From NCBI GenBank assembly GCA_031459765.1, contig JAVKHY010000008.1:36472-100471 (forward strand): DNA of 64,000 nt, written 5' to 3'. The position numbers and the translations under genes are program-made. Under the pieces are notes generated by a model. That model did no database searches, was not told the DNA's origin, and saw only the letters and a list, made by a program, of their open reading frames with translations. Shown in pieces: positions 54,193 to 62,582 of the stretch. Source of the DNA: Armatimonadota bacterium (lineage in GTDB: Bacteria > Sysuimicrobiota > Sysuimicrobiia > Sysuimicrobiales > Kaftiobacteriaceae). Within the stretch, counting starts at the first letter, position 1; each line of letters opens with the position of its first letter.

Positions 54193-54846
54193 CTAGGCTT
54201 CGATCAGGCCCTTGCGGATGGCGTAACGGACCAGTTCCGTGCGGTCGTGCAGGCCGAGTTTTTCCAGGATGTGGGCGCGGTGCGTCTGCACCGTCTTGAT
54301 GCTGATGTACAGCTTCTCGGCGATCTGCTGGTTGCTCAACCCGCTGGCGATCAGGGTCAGGATCTCCTTCTCCCGCGCCGTGAGGCCGTCGTAGCGCTCG
54401 CGTTCTTCGCCCGCTTCGACGCGCTTCAGGTAATCTTCGACCACCTTGCGGGCCACGGAGGGGTAGAGGAAGGCCTCGCCCTTGGCCGCGGCGCGGACGG
54501 CCTGGACCAGATCCTGGGCCGCGGCGCGCTTGAGGACGTAGCCGGCGGCTCCGGCGCGGAGCAGCTGGAAGACGTAGCTCTCGTCCTCGTGCATGGTGAG
54601 GGCCAGGACCTGGACTGCGGGGTGCCGGGCCTTGAGCTGCTGGGTCGCTTCGATCCCGCCCATTCCCGGCATGCTGATGTCCATGATCACCACGTGGGGG
54701 GCGAAGCGGGCCACGAGGTCGAGGGCCTGCGCCCCGTCGGCGGCCTCGCCCACCACCTCGATGTCCGGCTCGCGGGCCAGGATCATCCGCACCCCTTCGC
54801 GGACGATGGCGTGGTCGTCGGCCACGAGCACCTTAATCCGTGCCAT
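54193..54846 (-). CDS. Response regulator of NarL/LuxR type
   Basis: A 217-residue two-domain regulator. The receiver domain has the acidic pair AD-D near residue 10, the phosphoacceptor Asp56 in VVIMDISMPGMGG and the conserved Lys in YVLKRAAAQDLVQAV. The C-terminal LuxR-type helix-turn-helix is LTAREKEILTLIASGLSNQQIAEKLYISIKTVQTHRAHILEKLGLHDRTELVRYAIRKGLI. It overlaps the upstream histidine kinase gene by 14 bases, so they form a pair. Position next to the oxidase operon suggests control of respiration, by context only. Confidence 0.94.
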   Translation of the reverse strand: MARIKVLVADDHAIVREGVRMILAREPDIEVVGEAADGAQALDLVARFAPHVVIMDISMPGMGGIEATQQLKARHPAVQVLALTMHEDESYVFQLLRAGAAGYVLKRAAAQDLVQAVRAAAKGEAFLYPSVARKVVEDYLKRVEAGEERERYDGLTAREKEILTLIASGLSNQQIAEKLYISIKTVQTHRAHILEKLGLHDRTELVRYAIRKGLIEA

Positions 54847-56566
54847 CAGGTCCCGCCCCCACCGGGATCGTCGCCTCGATGCGCGTCCCCTCGCCGGCGC
54901 GGGAGGTCATGCGCAGCGTGCCGCCCAGCAGTTCGGCCCGTTCCCGCATGCCCAGCAGCCCCATCCCTCCCTCGCGGCGGGTGGTCACTCTGGAGAGGTC
55001 GAACCCGCGGCCGTCGTCGGTGATGGTCAGGCGCACATCCTGCGGGGTCACCGCGATCTCGATCCGGGCCTGACGCGCCTGAGCGTGTTTCAAGATGTTC
55101 GTCAGGGCCTCCTGCACGATGCGGAAGACGGCGGTCTCGATGTGGTGGGGCAGCCGGTCGTCGGCGCCGGTAATGGCCATCGTCACCTGGAGCCCCTGGG
55201 GTTCCACGTTCTCCTTCACATACCATCGTACCGCGGCGGCGAGCCCCAGGTCGTCCAGGATCGTCGGCCGCAGGTCGTAGATCAGCCGCCGCAGTTCGGC
55301 CAGGGTGTCTTCGGCGATGGCCCGCAGCCGCGCCAGGCGCTGCGGTTCGATCCCCGCCCCGGCATGCTCGGCCATCTCCAGGTTGAGGATGAGGGCGGTG
55401 AGGGCCTGTCCCGCCTCGTCGTGCAGCTCGCGCGCGATCCGGCGGCGCTCGTCTTCCTGCGCGCTGATGAGTTTCTCCAGCAGCTTCCCGCGCAGCGTCT
55501 CCTTTTCCCGCACCTCTTCGTAGAGGCGGGCCCGCTCGGCGGCGAGGCCCATCTGGTTGCCGATGGCGGAGAGCGTGGCCAGCTCCCGGGACGTCAGCAC
55601 GCGCCGGCCGGGCAGCACCAGGTTCATCACGCCGATCAGGCCGCCGCCGGCCGAGGCCAGCGGGACGGTGGCGTGGCGGGGTTGGGCCCAGCCCCCGGTC
55701 TCCAGCCGCTGACAGCGGACGATGTTCACGGCCTGGGTGAGCTGCCCCTCGCGGAGCATCTGCAGACAGCGGCAGTCCCCCTGCATCGCCGCCATCCCGT
55801 CGGCGGCCAGCGGGGGAGGGAGATGGTCGGCGGCGGCGATCGTGAACCCCGCTCCGTCGCGCAGGAAGATCCATCCGCTGCTGAGCCGCATCATCCGGAT
55901 CAGCTGGGCCAGCGCCTCGCCCAGCGCCCCCCGGGTGTCCAGGGACCGGTTCAAGGTCTCCGCCACCGTGCGCATGGTGATCAGTTCCCGGGTGCGTTCC
56001 CAGGCCAGGAGCACGATGCCCATGCCGAAGGCCAGGGTGAACAGTCCGGAGAAGGCCGCGCCCGCCGGGGCGAGCGACGGATGCGTGCGCAGGTACGGAT
56101 AGTCGAGGGCGTGGACGCCGGTGAGGAGGAGGCCCCAGAACAGCAGGCGCGTGCTCTGCCCGGCCAGCCCGCCCTCCTGCCGGTAGAGCAGCACGGCGCT
56201 GGCAGTGAACCCCGCCGCCCCGCCCAGTGATGCCGCCACCGCGGCGGCGAACCACGATTCGCGGAAGACCACGACCGTCGCCCCGACGGCGGCGGCCAGT
56301 GCCGCGGCCCACCAGACGGGACGGAAGCTGCAGAGCATCGCCCAGGCGGCGGCGAGGAACAGGAGATGGCGCGGGAGGAACCAGCCTTCGGAGGCCCCCA
56401 TGGCCAGGACCGCTTCGACGAAGACGTGCAGGGCAAAGAAGGCGTAGGCCAGGGACCACCATCCGAACAGCCGCTCCCTGCCGTCCAGATAGCGGAGGAG
56501 GAGGAAGAGGGCGACGACGAGGTGGATGCCTACCCCGACGGTCAGCGCCCCCACCAGAGGACTCAT
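54833..56566 (-). CDS. Membrane sensor histidine kinase with cysteine-bearing GAF domain
   Basis: A 577-residue NarL-family kinase. About seven membrane segments occupy residues 5-190. A GAF domain follows at about 205-345 with Cys265, Cys267 and Cys285 (MQGDCRCLQML...NIVRCQRLE). The HisKA_3 dimerisation domain holds the phospho-accepting His382 in RRIARELHDEAGQALT, and the ATPase domain has ALTNILKHAQA and DDGRGFD...GGMGLLGMRERAELLGG. The cysteines could bind a metal or respond to redox. The response regulator overlaps its end. No clear ribosome site precedes ATG 56566. It diverges from pfkA across 88 bases. Confidence 0.92.
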   Translation of the reverse strand: MSPLVGALTVGVGIHLVVALFLLLRYLDGRERLFGWWSLAYAFFALHVFVEAVLAMGASEGWFLPRHLLFLAAAWAMLCSFRPVWWAAALAAAVGATVVVFRESWFAAAVAASLGGAAGFTASAVLLYRQEGGLAGQSTRLLFWGLLLTGVHALDYPYLRTHPSLAPAGAAFSGLFTLAFGMGIVLLAWERTRELITMRTVAETLNRSLDTRGALGEALAQLIRMMRLSSGWIFLRDGAGFTIAAADHLPPPLAADGMAAMQGDCRCLQMLREGQLTQAVNIVRCQRLETGGWAQPRHATVPLASAGGGLIGVMNLVLPGRRVLTSRELATLSAIGNQMGLAAERARLYEEVREKETLRGKLLEKLISAQEDERRRIARELHDEAGQALTALILNLEMAEHAGAGIEPQRLARLRAIAEDTLAELRRLIYDLRPTILDDLGLAAAVRWYVKENVEPQGLQVTMAITGADDRLPHHIETAVFRIVQEALTNILKHAQARQARIEIAVTPQDVRLTITDDGRGFDLSRVTTRREGGMGLLGMRERAELLGGTLRMTSRAGEGTRIEATIPVGAGPDGTD

Positions 56567-56654
56567 CGGTCAGGCCATTCGCGCCCCGGCTCGGCGACTC
56601 CTCGGACGGGGAGGAGCGAAGGGGGAAGGGACGGGGTATGATGAGGGAGGACTG

Positions 56655-57626
56655 ATGAAACGCATTGCGGTCCTCACCAGCGGCGGCGATGCCCCGGGGA
56701 TGAACGCGGCCATCCGCGCCGCCGTCCGCACCGGACTCGACCAGGGGTGGGAGGTCTACGGCGTGCGCCACGGCTTCGCCGGGCTCATCGCCGGAGAGCT
56801 GGCGCCGCTGTCCGCCCGCGACGTGGGCGGGATCATGCAGCTGGCCGGGACCATCCTGCGCAGCGCCCGGGCGCCGGAGTTTCTGCAGGAGGCGGGGCGC
56901 CGCCAGGCCCTGGCCGTCCTGGAGAACCACAGGATCGACGCCCTCATCGTCATCGGCGGCAGCGGGTCCCAGGCCGGCGCCCACGCCCTGTCGCAGATGG
57001 GCTACCCCGTCGTCGGCGTGGCCTCCACGATCGACAACGACGTCTACGGGACGGAGATGACCATCGGCGTGGACACGGCCCTCAACATCGCCCTGGAGGC
57101 GATCGACCGGCTCAAGGCCACGGCCTCCGCGCTGCAGCGCGCCTTCCTGGTGGAGGTGATGGGACGGGACTGCGGCTACCTGGCGCTGATGGCGGGGCTG
57201 GCCGGCGGGGCGGAGGCGGTGGTCCTGCCCGAGGTGGAGACTGATCCGGAAGCCCTGATCGACGATCTGCGCGCGGCCTACGACCGGGGCAAGGCGCACA
57301 GCATCATCGTGGTGGCGGAGGGGGCGCGGTACGACGCCGAGTGGCTCAGTCATTACTTTGCCGAGCACCGCGACCGCATCGGCTTCACCGTGCGGGCCAC
57401 GATCCTCGGCCACGTCCAGCGCGGCGGCGTGCCCACCGCCTTCGACCGTCTGCTGGCCACCCGGTTGGCCGCCGCGGCGGTCACCGAGCTGGCCGCGGGC
57501 CGGAACGGGGTGCTGATGGGGTTGCGCCGGGGCGAGGTGGCCGCGATCCCGCTGGCGGACGTGGCGTCGAAGCAGAAGACGCTGGACCCGAAACTGCTGG
57601 AGCTGGTGAAGGTCCTGGCCCGATGA
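56655..57626 (+). CDS. pfkA: 6-phosphofructokinase
   Basis: A 323-residue PfkA. RIAVLTSGGDAPGMNAAIRA opens the nucleotide fold; STIDNDVYGTEMTIGVDTALN holds the catalytic Asp127 (same number as in E. coli); VEVMGRDCGYLAL and ILGHVQRGGVPTAFDRLLATRLA are standard. The loop usually reading GGDGS reads GGSGS (101-105), so position 103 is Ser, while position 104 is Gly, the ATP-type residue (Asp in pyrophosphate enzymes). Position 124 is Ser instead of Gly. ATP use is likely but not certain. ATG 56655 follows GAGGGAGGA; TATGAT upstream (56636-56641) may be a -10 box. Confidence 0.93.
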   Translation: MKRIAVLTSGGDAPGMNAAIRAAVRTGLDQGWEVYGVRHGFAGLIAGELAPLSARDVGGIMQLAGTILRSARAPEFLQEAGRRQALAVLENHRIDALIVIGGSGSQAGAHALSQMGYPVVGVASTIDNDVYGTEMTIGVDTALNIALEAIDRLKATASALQRAFLVEVMGRDCGYLALMAGLAGGAEAVVLPEVETDPEALIDDLRAAYDRGKAHSIIVVAEGARYDAEWLSHYFAEHRDRIGFTVRATILGHVQRGGVPTAFDRLLATRLAAAAVTELAAGRNGVLMGLRRGEVAAIPLADVASKQKTLDPKLLELVKVLAR

Positions 57627-57690
57627 CACTGCTCAGCGTCGGCGCGGACTCCGAGGCCGACCCCGGCGTCGGCGCGACACCGAGGTGACC

Positions 57691-57867
57691 ATGGAACGCG
57701 GACACGGACGGGAAGCGGCGCCCCACGCCCTGCGGCGCATCGCGACGCTCTCCGCCCTGACCGGCGGGGTGATGCTGGCCGTCCTGGCCCTGTACATCCT
57801 GTACGTCTACGCCCTCTGGATGCAGGCGATGAGGGCGGAGGGAACCCCCGGCACCCCTCCACCATAG
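57691..57867 (+). CDS. Small single-pass membrane protein
   Basis: A 58-residue ORF with one membrane helix (ATLSALTGGVMLAVLALYILYVYALWMQA, about 19-47), a basic N-terminus with several His and Arg, and a proline-rich tail. The start may be ATG 57691 or GTG 57685; CGAGGTG precedes. It lies 64 bases after pfkA and ends 44 bases before the metal ATPase gene on the other strand. No family is recognised. The membrane character and start context support it only moderately. Confidence 0.45.
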   Translation: MERGHGREAAPHALRRIATLSALTGGVMLAVLALYILYVYALWMQAMRAEGTPGTPPP

Positions 57868-57911
57868 CCGGGCATACCACGGACCGGCCGCATCGCCGCG
57901 CCCCGGCACCC

Positions 57912-60173
57912 TCATCCTCCTTGGCTCTGCATCGGCCCCGCCGCCCGCTTGAGGAGCACGGCGTTGGCGGCGACGACGATCGAGGAGGCCGACATCAGCA
58001 GGGCGGACCACTCCGGCCGCAGCAGGATCCCATACGCCGGATACAGGGCGCCCGCCGCGATCGGGATGGCCAGCAGGTTGTAGATCGAGGCCCAGAACAG
58101 GTTCTGCCTCATCTTCCGTACCGTCGCCCGGGAGAGGAAGATGGCGCGCAGCACGTCCGCGGGATCCGAGCGCATCAGGACCACGTCGGCGGTCTCCACG
58201 GCCACGTCCGTCCCGGCGCCGATCGCGATGCCGATGTCGGCGGCGGCCAGGGCCGGCGCGTCATTGACGCCGTCGCCCACCATGGCCACGAACTTCCCCT
58301 CCCGTTGCAGCCGCCGCACATAGTCGGCCTTCTGCTCGGGCAGCACCTCGGCGAAGATCCGCGCGATCCCCAGTTCGTCCCCAACACGGCGGGCCGTCTG
58401 CTGGTTGTCGCCGGTGATCATGGCCACCTCGATGCCCAGCCGGCGCAGTCCGGCCACCGCACGGCGCGAGCTCTCCCGGATCGGATCGGCCGCGGCCAAG
58501 ACCCCGACCACCGCGCCGTCCGCGGCCACGGCCATCAAAGTCTTCCCCTCCGCCAGCAGGCGGTCGATGGTCGCCTGCACCGGGGACAGATCGATGCCTC
58601 GGTCACGCATCAGCCTGACCGTGCCCACCAGGATCCGCCGCCCCGCCACCGTGGCCTCCACGCCGTGTCCGGCCAGGTTCTCGAAGCCCGCGATCTCCTC
58701 ATCCGGTCCCAGGCCCCGCCGTGCGGCTTCCTCGAGGACCGCCCTGCTCAGAGGATGGCCCGACCGCTGTTCGGCGGAGGCAGCGAGGCGCACCACGTCG
58801 TCGGGCGAAACCGTGCCGGACCCGAGCACGTCGACGATGCGCGGGCGGCCTTCGGTCAGGGTGCCGGTCTTGTCCAGGACGACGGCGGTGATGCGGGAGA
58901 CCTGTTCCAGCGCGGCGGCGTTCTTGATCAGGATGTGGTGCCGGGCTCCCAGGCCGGTGCCGACCGCGACCGCCGTGGGCGTGGCCAGCCCGAGGGCGTC
59001 CGGGCAGGCGATGACGACGGCGGAGATGGCGAAGGTGAGCGCGGTCAGCACGCTCTCGCCGGCCAGGCCGTACCAGAGGAGGAAGGTCAGGACGCCCGCC
59101 CCCACGGCCAGGATGACCAGGACCTGCGCCCAGCGGTCGGCGATGCGCTGGCCCGGGGCCTTGCTGGCCTGCGCCTCCTCGACCAGCCGGATGATCTGGG
59201 CCAGGGCGGTGTCCGCGCCGACCTTCGTGGCCCGAAAGCGGATGGATCCCGACTGGTTGATGGTGCCGCCGGTGACGGTGTCGCCGGGACGCTTGGGGAC
59301 GGGGAGGGACTCGCCGGTGACGAGCGATTCGTCGACCGCCGTCTCGCCCTGGATCACCTGGCCGTCGACCGGCACGCGGTCGCCCGGACGGAGCTCGACG
59401 ATCTCTCCGGCCCGGACCTCCGCGCTGGGCACCTCGACGACGGAGCCGTCCCGCACCACGCGGGCGCGCGGCGGCACCAGGCTGAACAGGGCCTGCAGGG
59501 CGTCGGCGGTGCCCCGTCGGCTGCGCATCTCCATCCAGTGCCCGAACAGGACGAACGTCACCAGCATCGCCGCGGCCTCGTAGAAGGTTTCCCCCGCGTT
59601 GAGCAGCGTGATTCCCACGCTGAACAGATACGCCGTCAGGACGCCGGTGCTGATCAGGACCGACATGTTGAGGGTCCGCCGGCGGAGCGACCGGTGCGCG
59701 CCGGCGACGAAGATCGAACCGGTCCAGAACACGACGGGCGTGGTGAGCAGGAGCAGGATCCAGTTGGCGGGAGCCGGTTCGGGCAGGCGCAGACCGAGCA
59801 GATTCCTCCCCAGCGGCGAGTAGAGAACGGCGGGGATGGTCAGCGCCAGCGACCACCAGAAGCGCCGCCGCATGTCCGCCTCCATATGGGCAGCCGTGCG
59901 CGGATCGGCGATCTGCGCCTCGTGGTCGTGGGCCTCGCCCATGCCGTGCGCGGCATCGTGGTGCCTGTGCTGCCCGGCGTGACGGGCCTGGGCGTACTCG
60001 AACTGCTTCGCTTCAAACTCGCATCCGCAGGTCGCGGCCAGCCGCGCCGCCTCGCAGGAGAGGCAGGGCGTGCCACAGGTGCAGATCGCCGGGGCGAGCG
60101 GGGGAGGAGCGGAGGCGGGCGGGGCAGCCGTTTCATGCCCGGTGTGGTCGTGGTGCGGGAGATGATGAGTCAT
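57912..60173 (-). CDS. P1B-type heavy-metal ATPase with CPD motif and His/Cys-rich N-terminus
   Basis: A 753-residue metal-exporting P-type ATPase. The N-terminus is rich in metal ligands: MTHHLPHHDHTGHE, a cysteine set CTCGTPCLSC and CGC (Cys31, 33, 37, 40, 49, 51), then HAGQHRHHDAAHGMGEAHDHE. The core has TGES, the phosphorylation motif DKTGT at Asp434, the SGHPLS HP motif and MVGDGVNDAPALA. The transmembrane metal motif is CPD (390-392, in VIACPDALGLATPTAVA) instead of CPC or CPH. Copper is the best guess by overall likeness to CopB/CopA. ATG 60173 is chosen as the start of the His-rich part; the frame is open 15 codons further. Confidence 0.9.
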   Translation of the reverse strand: MTHHLPHHDHTGHETAAPPASAPPPLAPAICTCGTPCLSCEAARLAATCGCEFEAKQFEYAQARHAGQHRHHDAAHGMGEAHDHEAQIADPRTAAHMEADMRRRFWWSLALTIPAVLYSPLGRNLLGLRLPEPAPANWILLLLTTPVVFWTGSIFVAGAHRSLRRRTLNMSVLISTGVLTAYLFSVGITLLNAGETFYEAAAMLVTFVLFGHWMEMRSRRGTADALQALFSLVPPRARVVRDGSVVEVPSAEVRAGEIVELRPGDRVPVDGQVIQGETAVDESLVTGESLPVPKRPGDTVTGGTINQSGSIRFRATKVGADTALAQIIRLVEEAQASKAPGQRIADRWAQVLVILAVGAGVLTFLLWYGLAGESVLTALTFAISAVVIACPDALGLATPTAVAVGTGLGARHHILIKNAAALEQVSRITAVVLDKTGTLTEGRPRIVDVLGSGTVSPDDVVRLAASAEQRSGHPLSRAVLEEAARRGLGPDEEIAGFENLAGHGVEATVAGRRILVGTVRLMRDRGIDLSPVQATIDRLLAEGKTLMAVAADGAVVGVLAAADPIRESSRRAVAGLRRLGIEVAMITGDNQQTARRVGDELGIARIFAEVLPEQKADYVRRLQREGKFVAMVGDGVNDAPALAAADIGIAIGAGTDVAVETADVVLMRSDPADVLRAIFLSRATVRKMRQNLFWASIYNLLAIPIAAGALYPAYGILLRPEWSALLMSASSIVVAANAVLLKRAAGPMQSQGG

Positions 60174-60225
60174 GGCGCGGTCAGGGGCCGTCGGCGCCGG
60201 TCGAGGCCGCACCGTCACGGGCCGC

Positions 60226-60243
60226 CGTGTATAGCGTGTATAG
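60226..60243. repeat. Tandem 9-base repeat in divergent intergenic region
   Basis: CGTGTATAG occurs twice back to back between the metal ATPase gene (minus strand) and the FAD oxidase gene (plus strand). Nine bases is close to one helical turn, as for a protein-binding site. TATA-like cores in it could also be -10 elements on either strand. Confidence 0.5.
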
Positions 60244-60276
60244 GGTCAGGTTCGTGCCGCGACGAAGAGTAACCTC

Positions 60277-61446
60277 GTGCCCACGGCCGATATCGTTATC
60301 GTCGGAGGAGGCGTCATCGGCACCAGCACGGCGTTTCAGCTGGGCCGCCGCCGGGCCGGTCGCGTCGTCCTCCTGGAGCGGGCCACGGTCGGCGCCGGGC
60401 CGACGGCGAAGACGATCGGCATCATCCGGCTGCACTACTCCTACGAGCCCCTCATCCGGCTGGCCGTCCGGGGACTCGAACTGTTCAGCCGCTTCGAGGC
60501 GCTGACCGGTTTCCCCGCCGACTTCACCCGGACGGGCTTCCTTCTTCTGGCCACACCCGCCCAGCTCCCCGCCGTCGAGGAGAACGTCGCCCTCCAGCGG
60601 CGCCTGGGCGTGCAGACCTCGATCCTCTCGCCCGCGGAGGTGGCCCGGCTCGATCCCCGGATGAACCTCGAGGACGTGGAAGGCGCGGCCTACGAGCCCG
60701 AGGCGGGCTATGCCGACGGCTATGCCGCAGCCGCCGGGTTCGCCGCCGCCGCCCGCCGGCTCGGCGTCGAGATCTGGGAAGGGACCAGGGCGGAGCGCCT
60801 GGTGATCGACCGCGGCGCGGTCCGGGGGGTGGAAACGACCCGGGGGATGATCGAGGCCGGAACGGTCCTCGTCGCCGCGGGTGCGCATACCGCCGCCCTC
60901 CTGGCCGCCGCCGGTGTGGCCGTGCCCATCCAGGCCTCGCGCCAGCAGGTGGTGCACCTCGATCCCCCGCCGGTGTTCGGCGGGCTCGGGGTGGTGATCG
61001 AGGACATGACGCAGGGGTTCTACGCCCGGCCGGAGGCCCGGCACAGCGTCCTGGCCGGGGTCCTGGAAGGGGACGCGGAGGAGATCGTGCCGGCCGACGG
61101 CTTCAACCAGGGGGTGGATTTCGACTTCGTCCGGCGTGTCGCCGCGCTGTGGGCGCACCGCTTCCCCCGGGCCGCGGAGGCAGGCGTGCGCGGCGGGTAC
61201 GCCAGCATCTACGACATCACGCCCGACTGGCAGCCGGTGCTCGGCGCCGTGGAGGAGGTGGGGGGACTCTATCTCGCCGCCGGCTTCAGCGGCCACGGGT
61301 TCAAGCTCAGTCCGGCGCTGGGCGAAGCGCTGGCCGACCTGCTCACCGGCCGTCGGCCCGAGATCGAGATCTCCATGTTCGGCCTCCGGCGCTTCGCCGA
61401 GGGTCGCCTGCTTCGAGGAAGGCATGCGCAGGGGATCCTTGGATAG
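60277..61446 (+). CDS. FAD-dependent oxidoreductase of the DAO/sarcosine oxidase beta type
   Basis: A 389-residue flavoprotein. The N-terminal VIVGGGVIGTSTAFQLGRRRAGRVVLLER is the FAD-binding Rossmann strand with GxGxxG. The middle has GYADGYAAAAGFAAAARRLGVEIWEGTRAERL, VLVAAGAHTAALLAAAGVAVPI follows, and the C-terminal end LYLAAGFSGHGFKLSPALGEALADLLTG is the usual second FAD contact. Family members oxidise N-methyl amino acids, glycine or glycerol phosphate; the substrate is not clear. GTG start 60277, no strong ribosome site. It is followed by an aldolase fusion and a dehydrogenase in the same direction. Confidence 0.88.
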   Translation: MPTADIVIVGGGVIGTSTAFQLGRRRAGRVVLLERATVGAGPTAKTIGIIRLHYSYEPLIRLAVRGLELFSRFEALTGFPADFTRTGFLLLATPAQLPAVEENVALQRRLGVQTSILSPAEVARLDPRMNLEDVEGAAYEPEAGYADGYAAAAGFAAAARRLGVEIWEGTRAERLVIDRGAVRGVETTRGMIEAGTVLVAAGAHTAALLAAAGVAVPIQASRQQVVHLDPPPVFGGLGVVIEDMTQGFYARPEARHSVLAGVLEGDAEEIVPADGFNQGVDFDFVRRVAALWAHRFPRAAEAGVRGGYASIYDITPDWQPVLGAVEEVGGLYLAAGFSGHGFKLSPALGEALADLLTGRRPEIEISMFGLRRFAEGRLLRGRHAQGILG

Positions 61447-61499
61447 CCCCGACCTTTCGGGCAGGATAGCGCTCCCGGGCGTGGGAATCTAAGGGTGCC

Positions 61500-62582
61500 A
61501 TGAGATTCACCTTTGTCGGCGACCGCCCGGATCCCGTTCAGGAACGGCTGGCCCGGGGGCTGCGCGAGGTGTTCACGCGCAAAGGCCACACCTACGTGGA
61601 CGATCCCGAGGATCCGGATCTGCGTCTGGTGTTCAACTTTATCGACCCGGTCAGGCCCCGGACCTACCGGCGCCGGGCCAAGGCGGTCTTCGTCGTCTCC
61701 ATCGCCCTCGTCGACCAGCGGCCCGATAACGTCCTGCGGCAGGCCTACCCGCTCCTCGTCCGCTCGCTGGCCAACCTGTGCATCTATCTCGTGCGGGAGG
61801 GCGAGGAGGTCCAGACCTACTTCGTGACGCTGGAGCAGGGGTACTACCCCATCCCCGTCCGGGACGGCGACGCCTACTTCGAGTACCTCTACGACCGTCT
61901 GGATCCGCTGGCCGAATCCCAGCTGGTCATCGACAACGAGTTCCATCCCGATCTGGAGGAGGAGCTGTGGGAGGGGGACGACCTCACCCGCCAGCTCAGC
62001 GCCGCCGGGAAGCGCCTGGACGCGTTGAAGCTCCTGCCCGCGCCCTTTCCCATCCATGAGATCGTGGACGCCCGGGACCTGCGGCACATCGAGCGGCTGT
62101 ACGGGATCGGCGGCCTGAGCTACGGCAACCTGAGCGTGCGCAAGGACCGCACGCGCTTCTGGATGAGCGCCAGCGGCGTGGACAAGGCCAACATGCAGGT
62201 CATCGGTCGCGACATGCTCCTGGTCAAGGGCTTTGACCCGCAGCGCAACGTGATGCTGCTCAGCGTACCGCCCCACATCACACCGCGCCGGGTCTCCGTG
62301 GACGCCATCGAGCACTGGATGATCTACACCGAGCACCCTCAGGTCGGCGCCATCGTCCACGTCCACGCCTGGATGGCCGACATCCAGTCCACGACCATCA
62401 ACTACCCCTGCGGCACGATCCAGCTGGCGCAGGCGGTGGCCGAGGTGGTGCGGCGGGCTCCCGATCCGGGCCGGGCCGTGGTCGGCCTGAAGAACCACGG
62501 CCTGACCATCACCGGACCGACGCTGGACGACATCTTCAACCGTCTGGAGAAGGGGTTCATCCGGCAGGTCCCCATGTCTTGA
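61500..62582 (+). CDS. Class II aldolase/adducin domain protein with extra N-terminal domain
   Basis: A 360-residue protein. Residues about 185-350 form a class II aldolase domain (IHEIVDARDLRHIERLYGIGGLSYGNLSVRKDRTRFWMSASG, HVHAWMADIQSTTINYPCGT, VGLKNHGLTITGPTLDDIFNRLEKG), with the HVH and later His as zinc ligands. The first 180 residues are an unfamiliar domain: MRFTFVGDRPDPVQERLARGL...RLVFNFIDPVRPRTYRRRAKAVFVVSIALVDQRP. Class II aldolases split or epimerise sugar phosphates. It overlaps the next gene by four bases (TTGA). Confidence 0.8.
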   Translation: MRFTFVGDRPDPVQERLARGLREVFTRKGHTYVDDPEDPDLRLVFNFIDPVRPRTYRRRAKAVFVVSIALVDQRPDNVLRQAYPLLVRSLANLCIYLVREGEEVQTYFVTLEQGYYPIPVRDGDAYFEYLYDRLDPLAESQLVIDNEFHPDLEEELWEGDDLTRQLSAAGKRLDALKLLPAPFPIHEIVDARDLRHIERLYGIGGLSYGNLSVRKDRTRFWMSASGVDKANMQVIGRDMLLVKGFDPQRNVMLLSVPPHITPRRVSVDAIEHWMIYTEHPQVGAIVHVHAWMADIQSTTINYPCGTIQLAQAVAEVVRRAPDPGRAVVGLKNHGLTITGPTLDDIFNRLEKGFIRQVPMS

